Source: DASXRA01 sp036502575
GTDB lineage: Bacteria; Actinomycetota; Actinomycetes; Mycobacteriales; Jatrophihabitantaceae
Assembly (NCBI GenBank): GCA_036502575.1
Contig: DASXYL010000100.1
Span: 122,235-186,234 of the forward strand
DNA: 64,000 nt
Reading direction: 5' to 3'
Position 1 is the first letter of the stretch. Each line of letters starts with the position of its first letter. The position numbers were made by a program, and so were the translations under genes. The notes below the pieces were generated by a model. The model saw nothing but the letters and a program-made list of their open reading frames with translations. It ran no database searches and was not told the origin of the DNA. Shown here in pieces: positions 49,436 to 57,552 of this stretch.

Positions 49436-50692
49436 CTAGGGCTTGAGGGCCACGCCCGGTACGGGCTGCCCACACACCGGTGATGCGCCGTCGATCGGCT
49501 TGAAGGTCGTGCCCTGGAGCCGAACGATGTAGATGCAGTTCGCCTGGTCCAGACCACCTGCCGTGTCCTTGATGTCGGCGAAGTTCGTCGGCGATTCGAT
49601 GCCGGCGCCGTCCCATGTCCCCGCTCGGAGCTTGCTGATGAAATCAGCACTGGACGCGTTGCCGCCGGACAACTTGAGGCCGGTGATGAACAGGTCGGCG
49701 GTCAGCCAGCCGATGTACTCGCCGAACGTCGGGGTCGTGGTGACACCGGCATACTGGCTCAGGGCCGACACGAACTTCTGCGTTCCGGCGGTGTTCAACT
49801 CGACCGGCGCGGCGATCACGGAGAATTCCAGTCCGTTGGCCGCGGCGACGGCGTCCTTGGACGCCAGCAGGTCACCGCCGTAGCCGGTCGCCAGCACCAC
49901 CGACTTCAGCTTGACGCCGGCCTGCTGGAGTCCGACCGCGATCGCGAACGCGGTGTTCGGGACCACCGGCAGGTAGAGGGCGTCGGTACCCGATGCCTTG
50001 ATCGCCTGGATGATGGGGCCGACGTTCGTGCTGCCGAACGGCACCGTGTTGTTGAGGTAACCGGCCTTCAGCCCGGCGTGCTCTGCCGACTTGACCGATT
50101 CGATCGCCGCCAGTTCGGAGCTGATCGAGCCCGCGTAGCCAACGGCACCCACCTTCGTGGCGCCCTGGGACTTGAAGTACTTCCCCCACGCGGTCGACAA
50201 CGTGCTGTAGTTGCCGTACCCGTACGCATCGAACAGGTTCGTCGCCGACTTGTCGGTCCACTCCGGCCCGGCGTCGAAGCTCACGCCGGTCACCGGGATG
50301 CCCGCAGTAGTGGTCGTCTTGGCCGCCGCCGAGAAGAACGAGCTGTTCTCGAGGATGCCGTAGACGTGGTCCTGCTGGATCAGCTTCTTCGCCCCCGCGA
50401 CGACGCCCGGGCCGGTCGACTGGTCATCGGCCATGACGTAGCTGAGCTTGTGGCCGTTCACTCCCCCAGCCGCGTTCTCGAGGCCGAGCCGCGCCTTGAC
50501 GCCCTTCTCCACGGTCGTGAACCCGGATGCGGCCGACCCGGTGAGGGAGGTCAGGACGCCAAGCTTGATCGGCGCTCCCGCGGCCTTTGTTGAATCACCT
50601 TTTTTGCTCGAAGACTTCGCCGAGCCGCATGCGCTCAGCCCCACGACGGCCGCGACCGCGACCGCGAGGGCGGCTGTTGTCCGTTTGTGCAT
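49436..50692 (-). CDS. Branched-chain-type ABC transporter substrate-binding lipoprotein (LivK-like)
   Basis: 418 aa. Lipoprotein signal: positively charged start, hydrophobic stretch, and lipobox LSAC with Cys22. The mature part is a type I periplasmic-binding fold: IKLGVLTSLTGSAASG near 42, ENAAGGVNGHKL, DDQSTGPGVVAGAKKLIQQD. It is likely the receptor for the livF-livG-livHM importer at 4303-7915, which lacks one locally. It has its own operator (site 14), which fits co-regulation over a distance of 41 kb. Confidence 0.93.
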   Translation of the reverse strand: MHKRTTAALAVAVAAVVGLSACGSAKSSSKKGDSTKAAGAPIKLGVLTSLTGSAASGFTTVEKGVKARLGLENAAGGVNGHKLSYVMADDQSTGPGVVAGAKKLIQQDHVYGILENSSFFSAAAKTTTTAGIPVTGVSFDAGPEWTDKSATNLFDAYGYGNYSTLSTAWGKYFKSQGATKVGAVGYAGSISSELAAIESVKSAEHAGLKAGYLNNTVPFGSTNVGPIIQAIKASGTDALYLPVVPNTAFAIAVGLQQAGVKLKSVVLATGYGGDLLASKDAVAAANGLEFSVIAAPVELNTAGTQKFVSALSQYAGVTTTPTFGEYIGWLTADLFITGLKLSGGNASSADFISKLRAGTWDGAGIESPTNFADIKDTAGGLDQANCIYIVRLQGTTFKPIDGASPVCGQPVPGVALKP

Positions 50693-50742
50693 GACGTTTC
50701 CCTTCGTGTATCGCGCATCACACCCCGACTGACGGCTTAAGC

Positions 50743-50765
50743 TAACGTAGTTAACTGATTTTGAA
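50743..50765. promoter_or_regulatory. Island operator, site 14 (ACGTAGTTAACTGATTTTGA)
   Basis: TTAACTGA core within GTAGTTAACTGAT. About 50 bp upstream of the binding-protein start and just past the stop of the ligase gene (50771). Confidence 0.68.
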
Positions 50766-50770
50766 TAGAT

Positions 50771-52279
50771 CTATGAGGTCACGGTCCGAGAAACCTCCAC
50801 CGTCGCCGGTGGGTCTTCGGCGAGACTCGCCGCGCGTAGCAACAGTCGTGACGCCTTGCCGGCGTTGTCCCGCAGCGGCCCGTGACAGCGCTCCCACGAG
50901 GCCGGAATCGCGATCTCGGGGAAGCGCGTGGCGAGCATGTCCTCCAGGTCACGGTCGGAGACCGTCGCGCTCGCGGTGTCGACGAGCGCGTGGATGTGCT
51001 CGAATCCGTCGGCGCCCCGGCGCCCGACGACGATCGCCGAGCGCACCGCGTCGTGGAACTCGATCGCCCCCTCGATCGGGAGCGGCGCGACCAACCCGTG
51101 AGCCGTCGAGATCATGTCCTTGGCTCGATCGGCCAGGTAGAGGTATCCGTCTCGGTCGAGGCGTCCCAGGTCGCCCACGCTCTCCCATCCCCCATCGAGG
51201 CCACGCGCCGGCTCGCCCAGGTAGTGGAAGTTTCGACGTCCGGTCAGGTCACGGATGTGGACCTGACCGAGCTCGCCCGGCGCGCGCCGCCGGCCCTGAT
51301 CGTCGAAGATCGCGATCTCGCATCCCGGCTGGGCGCGGCCGACCGAGCCGGGTCGCTGCAACCACTCGACTCCGTCGATCCAGGTCGACCCTCGGGCGTC
51401 GGTGGCCCCGTAGCTCTCCGCGATCCGTTCGGGGCCGAGCCACTCGATCCAGCGGCGCTTGACCCAGTCGGCCACCCCACCGGAGTAGTGGGTCACGTAC
51501 CGCAGCGACGAGACGTCGTAGCCGGCGCGCACCCGCACCGGCAGCTTGACGGTCGCGAGCATTCCGGGCTGGGTGAGGGCGAGCCAATCCGCTCGGTGCT
51601 CCGAGATCAGTCGCAGCATCTGCTCGGCGTCGAACGTCGGCATCAGGACCAGGTGGCAGCCCAGCGCGAGAGCGGTCGTCGAGGCCACGAAACCCGTGCC
51701 GTCAACGATGTCGAGCGGGACGACCTGGGTTCCGTCGGCGCGCAGGCCGTAATGCCACGGCCGCTCGGGATTGACGATCGCGGGCACGTCCACCGCGATC
51801 AACTTGGACGGCCCGGTGCTACCGCCCGAGACGCCGATCCGCAGGTTGGGCGATACCGGCACCGACGGCAACTGTGACCGGCGTCCGGGCCGGAAGACCG
51901 CCTCGAGGGTCACAGCTCGAACGTCGGGCCCCAGCGCCGAGACGACCTCTGGGGAGAAGCCCACCACGACGCCGGCGCCGGCGCGCCGCAGCAGCTCGAC
52001 GAGCTCCCCGTCGGCCTTGCGCCGATGCAGCGGCAACGGGACTGCGCCCAGCTTCCAGACCGCGAAGAACAGCGTCAGCAGGTGGGCCGAATTCTCACCT
52101 GTGATCCCGATAATCGAACCAGGCCCGGCCCCGGCGGTGAGCAGCCTGCTCGCGGCCAGGTCGGACAGGACGTCGACGTCGCGTCGCGTCAACGTCCCGC
52201 CCGGATCGGTGATCGCAGCGCGATCGGGGTCGGCCTCGGCGCACCGGCGGATCGCCTCGGCGAGCGGCACCGCACTCAC
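50771..52279 (-). CDS. AMP-forming acyl-CoA ligase
   Basis: 502 aa. P-loop VSGGSTGPSKLI near 156; SYGATDARGSTWIDGVEW (A5 region); GGWESVGDLGRLDRDGYLYLAD (A7); hinge DRAKDMISTAHGLVAPLPIE. The hinge lacks the usual GGxNV/IxPxEVE. The C-terminal region near the catalytic Lys reads LRDNAGKASRL. Related to the ligase at 43105. GTG at 52279 overlaps the SDR stop. The altered hinge may mean unusual specificity or reduced thioester step. Confidence 0.9.
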   Translation of the reverse strand: MSAVPLAEAIRRCAEADPDRAAITDPGGTLTRRDVDVLSDLAASRLLTAGAGPGSIIGITGENSAHLLTLFFAVWKLGAVPLPLHRRKADGELVELLRRAGAGVVVGFSPEVVSALGPDVRAVTLEAVFRPGRRSQLPSVPVSPNLRIGVSGGSTGPSKLIAVDVPAIVNPERPWHYGLRADGTQVVPLDIVDGTGFVASTTALALGCHLVLMPTFDAEQMLRLISEHRADWLALTQPGMLATVKLPVRVRAGYDVSSLRYVTHYSGGVADWVKRRWIEWLGPERIAESYGATDARGSTWIDGVEWLQRPGSVGRAQPGCEIAIFDDQGRRRAPGELGQVHIRDLTGRRNFHYLGEPARGLDGGWESVGDLGRLDRDGYLYLADRAKDMISTAHGLVAPLPIEGAIEFHDAVRSAIVVGRRGADGFEHIHALVDTASATVSDRDLEDMLATRFPEIAIPASWERCHGPLRDNAGKASRLLLRAASLAEDPPATVEVSRTVTS

Positions 52280-53097
52280 AGCGGCTGGATATCTCGCTGC
52301 GTCGCCAGGTCCTGCGCCTCGACGTTGCCCCGCTGCAGGCCATCGGCCTCGGGGGACGTCGCCAGCCACGCCACGACGGCACCGACCACCTCCGGGCGCC
52401 CCGCCTGGGCGGGATCGAAACCGAATTCAGCCGCGTCGAGTGAGTTGCGCTCGGTGAGCACGAAGCCGGGGTTCACATTGAATGCCCGAATACCCCGCCC
52501 GCCGTACTCGGCCAGCAGTGAACCGACGAGCGTGTGTCCGGATGCCTTGCCGAGCCGATAACCCAGGCCGGGCAGCGGCTGGGTCGGATAGAAGTCGTAT
52601 CCGGACGAAGAGCTGATCGTCACGAACGTTCCGTGCCCTTGGGCGAGCATGGCCGGCAGCACCAGTTGCGCGATGCGGATCGGCGCTATGCCGTGCGCCA
52701 TCGTGAACAACGAGTACTGCTCAATAGGCGTCTCGACTATGTCGTCCATCAAGCCCGGACCGATATGTCGGCCGTTGTTGACAACGAGGTCCACACCGCC
52801 CCACGCGTCGAGGACCTCTCCGACGGCGCTCTCTACCGAACGCAGATCGGTGAGATCCATTCTGAGCGCGAGAGTCCGCCGGCCGAACTCCGCAATGGCC
52901 TCCACCGTCTGCTCGACGCTGCCCGGCAGCGGCCGGGTGTCCTTCTTGTGCACCGTCTGGCTGTGGTCGCGCGACACCTCGTTCCGGTTGAGCGTGCGCG
53001 CCGCGACTGCCACGTCATATCCGGCTTCGGCGAGGGCCAGCGCGATCGCCTTGCCGATCCCCCGGCTGCCCCCGGTTACCAGAGCGCGCACGGTCAT
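52276..53097 (-). CDS. Short-chain dehydrogenase/reductase, atypical
   Basis: 273 aa. TGGSRGIGKAIALALAEAG near 8, then an insertion of about 25 residues (NRNEVSRDHSQTVHKKDTRP) after beta-2, NNGR in place of NNAG near 110, Ser in ISSSSGYDF and YRLGK at the active site. GFVLTERNSLDAAEFGFDPA lies over the pocket. ATG 53097 follows AAGGGATCG; the frame to 53118 enters the operator. First gene of a two-gene unit with the ligase. Confidence 0.9.
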   Translation of the reverse strand: MTVRALVTGGSRGIGKAIALALAEAGYDVAVAARTLNRNEVSRDHSQTVHKKDTRPLPGSVEQTVEAIAEFGRRTLALRMDLTDLRSVESAVGEVLDAWGGVDLVVNNGRHIGPGLMDDIVETPIEQYSLFTMAHGIAPIRIAQLVLPAMLAQGHGTFVTISSSSGYDFYPTQPLPGLGYRLGKASGHTLVGSLLAEYGGRGIRAFNVNPGFVLTERNSLDAAEFGFDPAQAGRPEVVGAVVAWLATSPEADGLQRGNVEAQDLATQRDIQPL

Positions 53098-53115
53098 CGA
53101 TCCCTTCGATTGCGG

Positions 53116-53137
53116 CAATATAGTTATCTGATATACC
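53116..53137. promoter_or_regulatory. Island operator, site 15 (CAATATAGTTATCTGATATA)
   Basis: Nearly identical over 22 bp to site 1 at the far end of the island (18 of 22 positions). Last copy seen in the window; upstream of the SDR at 53097. Confidence 0.7.
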
Positions 53138-53418
53138 AGATTCGACCGCGGCTCACCAGTCCCCTTCGGTCGCCGCGGCGGCGCCAGCCGTCATTCCGCG
53201 TGGGGTCGTAGTTCCGTACACCTATGCGGAGTGACGAGAGCGACCTCGAAGTAACGCGTTAGACGCTCCTTTGTGATACCGACCGAGAACTCGAGTGGCG
53301 CCTGATGGATCGCGTTGATATATCAGTGGGCCTACCGGTATCGTCCGCCATGATCCTGCGTTAGGGACGAAGCTATACTGCCGGTTTGAGCATCGCTGAC
53401 CTGAAGGGAAAGCCGACC
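53138..53418. promoter_or_regulatory. Intergenic region with the lsr2 promoter
   Basis: About 280 bp without a gene. A likely -10 box TATACT is in GAAGCTATACTGCC at about 53371-53376, about 45 bp before the lsr2 start. The stretch from 53220 to 53340 is less GC-rich than the neighbouring genes. No island operator is seen on the lsr2 side. Confidence 0.5.
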
Positions 53419-53751
53419 ATGGCAAAGACCATTGTCACGCAGTACACCGACGATATTGATGGGTCTAAGGCCCAAGGCACAGTGCAATTCTCCTACAACG
53501 GATCGGCCTACGAGATCGACCTCTCCGCCAAGAACACCAAGGCGCTGGAGAAGATCCTCGACCCATACATCAGTGCCGCGCGCAAGGTGCGGGCAACGGC
53601 CACTAAGGCCGGTCGCCGTCGCAGTGGCGCCGCGAGCGCGAAGACCGACGTCGCCGAAATCCGCGCGTGGGCCCACAGCAACGGCTACACCATCTCTGAC
53701 CGCGGCCGAATCCCCGCCACCGTCATCGAAGCCTTCCAAAGCAACCACTAG
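53419..53751 (+). CDS. lsr2: Nucleoid-associated protein Lsr2
   Basis: 110 aa. N-terminal dimerisation domain MAKTIVTQYTDDIDGSKAQG, a basic linker (KVRATATKAGRRRSG), and a C-terminal DNA-binding domain VAEIRAWAHSNGYTISDRGR with the AT-hook-like RGR, ending IPATVIEAFQSNH. Length and motifs match Lsr2, the actinobacterial silencer that binds AT-rich DNA. ATG follows AAGGGAAAG. It sits exactly at the edge of the operator-rich island, whose promoters are AT-rich in GC-rich DNA, so silencing of the island by Lsr2 is possible. Confidence 0.97.
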   Translation: MAKTIVTQYTDDIDGSKAQGTVQFSYNGSAYEIDLSAKNTKALEKILDPYISAARKVRATATKAGRRRSGAASAKTDVAEIRAWAHSNGYTISDRGRIPATVIEAFQSNH

Positions 53752-53768
53752 AACCGATCAGAGCACCG

Positions 53769-53833
53769 GGCCGATGCCGCGCGGCGAACGGATGACGAGA
53801 CCCCGTCAACCCTTCCGCGCAATGGCATCGGCC
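53769..53833. terminator. Possible terminator after lsr2
   Basis: GGCCGATGCCGCGCGG at 53769-53784 pairs with CCGCGC plus GGCATCGGCC ending at 53833, with an AAT bulge and a long loop. No T-tract. Confidence 0.45.
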
Positions 53834-53931
53834 ACATAACCGGTCTTTCCTCAACCCCCCGGGGGCAGGATGGCCCCTACCCGCCGTAGCCTGCTTGTCC
53901 GTTGCGGGATGGTGAGAGGAAGGGCCGAAAC

Positions 53932-54456
53932 GTGCTGCACGGATCGACACATTCTGGCGACTTTGCGCTGTTGCTGATTCGCCTCCTACTCGCACTCGTC
54001 TTCATCGCGCACGGTTGGAATCACATTTTCGGTGGTGGACGGATCGCGGGTACCGCTCGGTGGTTCGAGTCGCTGGGAATGCGGCCCGGAATCATACACG
54101 CGTGGGCCGCCAGCCTCACCGAGCTCGGCGGCGGAGCGCTCATGGCGCTCGGACTGCTCACCCCGCTGGCCGGCGCCGCGATGGCCGGCGTGATGACGGT
54201 CGCATTCGTTACCAATCACATGCGCAACGGGTTCTTCATCTTCCGTCCGGGCGAGGGGTACGAGTACGTCCTGACGTTGGCCGTCGTCTCGATCGCCGTG
54301 GGCGGGCTGGGTGCTGGTCGCTGGTCACTCGATTGGGCCGCGGGCATCTTCACCGGCGGCTGGCCACAAATGATTCTCGCGGCAGCACTGGGAATCGGGG
54401 GCGGACTGGCGCAGATAGTCGTCTTCTGGCGCCCGAAGGCGACGCAACCTGAGTAA
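53932..54456 (+). CDS. DoxX-family membrane protein
   Basis: 174 aa with four membrane segments: FALLLIRLLLALVFIAHGWN, SLTELGGGALMALGLLTPLA, YVLTLAVVSIAVGGLGAG and MILAAALGIGGGLAQIVVFW. The R-LLLALVF-HG start and the ELGGG in segment two are DoxX features. Members take part in membrane redox or thiol stress (DoxX with SodA/SseA in mycobacteria), but the role here is unknown. GTG 53932 with GAGAGGAAGGG upstream. Confidence 0.88.
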   Translation: MLHGSTHSGDFALLLIRLLLALVFIAHGWNHIFGGGRIAGTARWFESLGMRPGIIHAWAASLTELGGGALMALGLLTPLAGAAMAGVMTVAFVTNHMRNGFFIFRPGEGYEYVLTLAVVSIAVGGLGAGRWSLDWAAGIFTGGWPQMILAAALGIGGGLAQIVVFWRPKATQPE

Positions 54457-54529
54457 CGGAGGCGCGCGACGCCTCCTACGGAATGCCACCGGCGGGCGCC
54501 GGCCGGATCGCGACCTCCGTCTACCCATT

Positions 54530-54555
54530 CCGACTTTGGATCCGAGATCGACGCT
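54530..54555. repeat. Repeat family C, half copy
   Basis: CCGACTTTGGATCCGAGATC and the next six bases match the left arm at 40295-40320 at 24 of 26 positions. No right arm follows. It lies between the convergent DoxX and MmpL genes. Confidence 0.8.
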
Positions 54556-54584
54556 GCGCATGGGGTCGGCGGCTCGCCTCAGCC

Positions 54585-56798
54585 TTAGCCCTCCCCAGCC
54601 GGCGCGCCGGCCCCAGCGAGCTCCTTGTCGGCGTACCGGTGCTCGAGCCGCCGGCCCTCGATGTCGGGGTCGGGCACGTACTTGGCGAACCAGTCGGGGT
54701 GATGCCAGATCTTGGATCGCACGATCGCCATGACGGCCGGCACCAGCGTGAGCCGCACGACGAAGGCGTCGAGGAAGACGCCGGCGGCGAAGCTGAAGCC
54801 GATCGCCTTGATGGTCGGATCGTTGGTGAACATGAAGGCCACGAAGATCGAGAACATGATCATCGCGGCGGCGGTGACCACTCGCGCCGACAACCCGGTG
54901 CCCCGTTGCACCGCGCCGCGGGCGTCGCCGGTCTTGGTGTACTCCTCCTTGATGCGGGAGACGACGAACACCTCGTAGTCGCTGGACAGCCCGAAGATGA
55001 TCGCCAGCATGATGATCGGCAGGAAGCTGATCGTCTCCGACGGCGTGATGCCGAACAGATGCTCGCCCCATCCCCACTGGAACATCGCCACCTGGGCGCC
55101 GACGGCCGCGGCCATCGAGAGCAGGAAGCCGAGGATGGACTTGATCGGCACCAGGATCGTGCGGAACGCGAACGTCAGCAGGATGAAGGCCAAGCCGACG
55201 ACGACGAGCAGGAAGATCGGCAGGGCGCTGGACAGTTTGGACGAGACGTCGATGTTCGACGCGGTGGTGCCGCCGACCAGAATGTTCGTGCCGGTATTGC
55301 CTTCGATAGTTGCTCGGTCGTTGCGCAGGGTGTGCACGAGGTCGGCGGTGGCCGAGTCGTTCGGACCGGACTTCGGCGTCAGCCGGATCAGCGAGATGCC
55401 GTTCTGCGCGTTGACCGGGGCTACCTTCGCGACATCGGGCATCTTGTTGAGTGCCGTCACGATCTGCTGGGTGTCCGCGGGGCTGTCGACGCCCTCGGCG
55501 ACGATCAGCAGCGCACCGTTGTAGCCGGCGCCGAAGGCATCGGTGGTGAGGTCGTAAGCCTTGCGCTGGGTGTTGTCCTTGGACTGTGAGGCACCGCTCG
55601 GCAGGCCCAGCTGGATCTTCGTCGCCGGGATCGCGAGCACCCCGAGCACGATGACCCCGCCGATCAGCACCGGTACCCGGTAGCGCACGACGAACCGGGC
55701 CCAACGCGCGCCGGTGGTGCTGTCCGGGTCGGCGGCGGACCGGCGGGCGACCCGCTCGGCGCGAGCGCCGAGCAGCGGTATCCGGGAGAACTTCGCGACC
55801 TTGGTGCCGGCGAAGCCCAGCATCGCCGGTAGCAGCGTCAGGGCGATCAGCAGTGCCACCGCCACGGATGCCGCGGCAGCCAGACCCATGACGGTCAGGA
55901 ACGGGATGCCGACCACGGTCAGGCCGCACAGCGCGATGATCACCGTCAGGGCGGCGAAGACAACCGAACTGCCGGCCGTGCCCATCGCCAGGGGCACCGA
56001 CTCCTCCGGCGTCATGCCGTTGAGCAGGTTGGTTCGATGCCGGGACAGGATGAACAAGCCGTAGTCGATACCGCACGAGAGGCCGAGCATCAGGGCAACC
56101 GTGGTGGACGCCGAGGCGATGTTGATCACCGCCGCGAGGGCGGTGATGCTCATCAGGGTGGTGATCACGCCGATGATCGCGCCCAGGATGGGCATCCCGG
56201 CCGCCGCGAACGCACCGAAGGTGATCATCAGGATGATGAACGCGACGACCAGTCCGACCAGCTCGGGCAGTTCGGAGAGTTGCTGGCGCCAACCCGGGTA
56301 GACGCTGCCGTTGTACTCGACCTGGACGCCGTCGGCCTGCACCGGCTTCATCGCGTCCTTGACGGCGTCGAGGTTGGCGTCCTTCACGTCGACCGCCTTG
56401 GCCGACCACTGCACCTGCCCGAGCGCGACCTCGCCGGTCGGCGACACCAGGCTGGCCTGGAACGGATCCGAGACCGAGGAGACCTGCGGAATCGACCTGA
56501 CCTTGGCCAGCGCCGTCTCGATCGCCGCCTTCTCGGTCGGGTCGGTCACCTTCCCCGGGCCATTGGTCGTGGCGAAGACGATCGTGCTCTGGCCGCCGCT
56601 GAACGCCGGCAGCTTGTCCGTCAGAACGTTAGCCGCGTTCTGCGCCTCGGTGCCCGGGATCGTGAAGTTGTCATTGGTCTTTCCGCCGCTGGCCTGAGCG
56701 AGGGCGATGGCGGCGATGGCCGCAGCCAGCCAGAGCCCCAGGACCAGTCGCCGCCGGCGGAACGCGAATTGGGCAAGCCGGTACAGGTAGTTAGACAA
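54585..56798 (-). CDS. MmpL-family RND transporter
   Basis: 737 aa. The layout is typical: an N-terminal membrane segment (LVLGLWLAAAIAAIALAQAS), a large extracytoplasmic domain, then membrane blocks with GLSCGIDYGLFILSRHR, whose Asp-Tyr pair carries the proton relay, repeated in the second half as FGLSSDYEVFVVSRIKEEY. About 12 membrane segments in all. Exports lipids or hydrophobic compounds. The TTG at 56798 (GGAG 8 nt upstream) is chosen; the longer frame to 56906 would start inside the iteron array. Divergent from, and probably repressed by, the TetR at 56980. Confidence 0.93.
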   Translation of the reverse strand: MSNYLYRLAQFAFRRRRLVLGLWLAAAIAAIALAQASGGKTNDNFTIPGTEAQNAANVLTDKLPAFSGGQSTIVFATTNGPGKVTDPTEKAAIETALAKVRSIPQVSSVSDPFQASLVSPTGEVALGQVQWSAKAVDVKDANLDAVKDAMKPVQADGVQVEYNGSVYPGWRQQLSELPELVGLVVAFIILMITFGAFAAAGMPILGAIIGVITTLMSITALAAVINIASASTTVALMLGLSCGIDYGLFILSRHRTNLLNGMTPEESVPLAMGTAGSSVVFAALTVIIALCGLTVVGIPFLTVMGLAAAASVAVALLIALTLLPAMLGFAGTKVAKFSRIPLLGARAERVARRSAADPDSTTGARWARFVVRYRVPVLIGGVIVLGVLAIPATKIQLGLPSGASQSKDNTQRKAYDLTTDAFGAGYNGALLIVAEGVDSPADTQQIVTALNKMPDVAKVAPVNAQNGISLIRLTPKSGPNDSATADLVHTLRNDRATIEGNTGTNILVGGTTASNIDVSSKLSSALPIFLLVVVGLAFILLTFAFRTILVPIKSILGFLLSMAAAVGAQVAMFQWGWGEHLFGITPSETISFLPIIMLAIIFGLSSDYEVFVVSRIKEEYTKTGDARGAVQRGTGLSARVVTAAAMIMFSIFVAFMFTNDPTIKAIGFSFAAGVFLDAFVVRLTLVPAVMAIVRSKIWHHPDWFAKYVPDPDIEGRRLEHRYADKELAGAGAPAGEG

Positions 56799-56855
56799 GG
56801 GAGATCTCCACAGCTCGGGCGCGGGGGTACCGAATTCCGACCTCGACGCTAAGCC

Positions 56856-56937
56856 ATTCACTAGCCAGGCGTCAAGTGATTCACTTGCCGTTGTACGGTG
56901 AATCACTTGCCGTTCAGCTAGCGACTCACTTGCCGCT
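56856..56937. promoter_or_regulatory. Four 22-23 bp iterons between mmpL and tetR
   Basis: TCACTwGCC recurs at 56858, 56881, 56903 and 56926, spaced 23, 22 and 23 bp. The last three are near-perfect (TCACTTGCCGTT/CTC). GTGATTCACTTGCCG and GTGAATCACTTGCCG also contain the dyad TGATTCA/TGAATCA. A -10-like TATACT follows at 56945. Spacing close to two helical turns puts all copies on one face, which suits cooperative binding of a TetR protein. Confidence 0.8.
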
Positions 56938-56979
56938 CAGCTTGTATACTGCGGTCCGGTACAGACAAGGAGCACACCC

Positions 56980-57552
56980 ATGGTGATGTCTGTCAGGGGC
57001 AGATCCACCCGCGCGGCGCAGGCCGAACACACTCGGCAGCAGATCCTCGAGACCGCGCAGCGGCTGTTCACCGAACTCGGATACGACGCTACGTCGCTGC
57101 AGATGATCGCCGACGAGATGGGCCTGACCAAGGCGGCCGTCTACTACCACTTCCGCGCCAAGAGCGACATCCTGCACGCGACGCTGATGCCCGGAATCCA
57201 GCGGGTCGAGGCGCTGCTCGACGAAGCGGAGACCATGCGTGGGCGGCGCGCTCGAATGGAGCACCTGGTGAGCGGCCTGGCCGACTTTCTCGTTCAGAAC
57301 CGCGAATACGCGGTGATGGCATCCACCGACCCCGCCGCGAAGCGGAACAAGACGGACCACGAGTCAGACGCGATGCGCCGACGGGTGCAGCGCCTGTTCT
57401 ACGGCGAGGACCCGACCGGCGCCGAGCGCATCTCGTTCCACGCCGCGCTCTGCATCCCGGACAGCCTGCCCGAGTTGGTCGACCTCACCGACGAGGAGCT
57501 ACGCGAAGCCCTGCAGACGACGATGCTGCGCATCCTGCGCGTCCCGTCCTAG
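56980..57552 (+). CDS. TetR-family regulator, likely controls mmpL
   Basis: 190 aa. DNA-binding domain about 14-60: TRQQILETAQRLFTELGYDA, then SLQMIADEMGLTKAAVYYHF. The C-terminal ligand domain (about 70-190) is all-helical and has no recognisable match. ATG 56980 has AAGGAG upstream. The divergent position and the four iterons between it and mmpL point to local autorepression and mmpL repression, relieved by an exported compound. Confidence 0.94.
   Translation: MVMSVRGRSTRAAQAEHTRQQILETAQRLFTELGYDATSLQMIADEMGLTKAAVYYHFRAKSDILHATLMPGIQRVEALLDEAETMRGRRARMEHLVSGLADFLVQNREYAVMASTDPAAKRNKTDHESDAMRRRVQRLFYGEDPTGAERISFHAALCIPDSLPELVDLTDEELREALQTTMLRILRVPS

Noticed and set aside
1..53137. Cholesterol or steroid catabolic cluster
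   Set aside because: Paired FadE-like enzymes and P450s are reminiscent, but no KstD, KshAB, HsaA-D, Mce or Ltp2 genes are present, and the operator differs from KstR sites.
54325..56409. 694-codon open frame in another frame of the mmpL gene
   Set aside because: Arg/Gly-rich shadow; the MmpL frame on the same strand has transmembrane segments and relay motifs.
56856..56937. Iterons considered as a small CRISPR array
   Set aside because: Only four short units with 13-14 bp of similar, non-unique sequence between them, no cas genes, and a promoter position between divergent genes.
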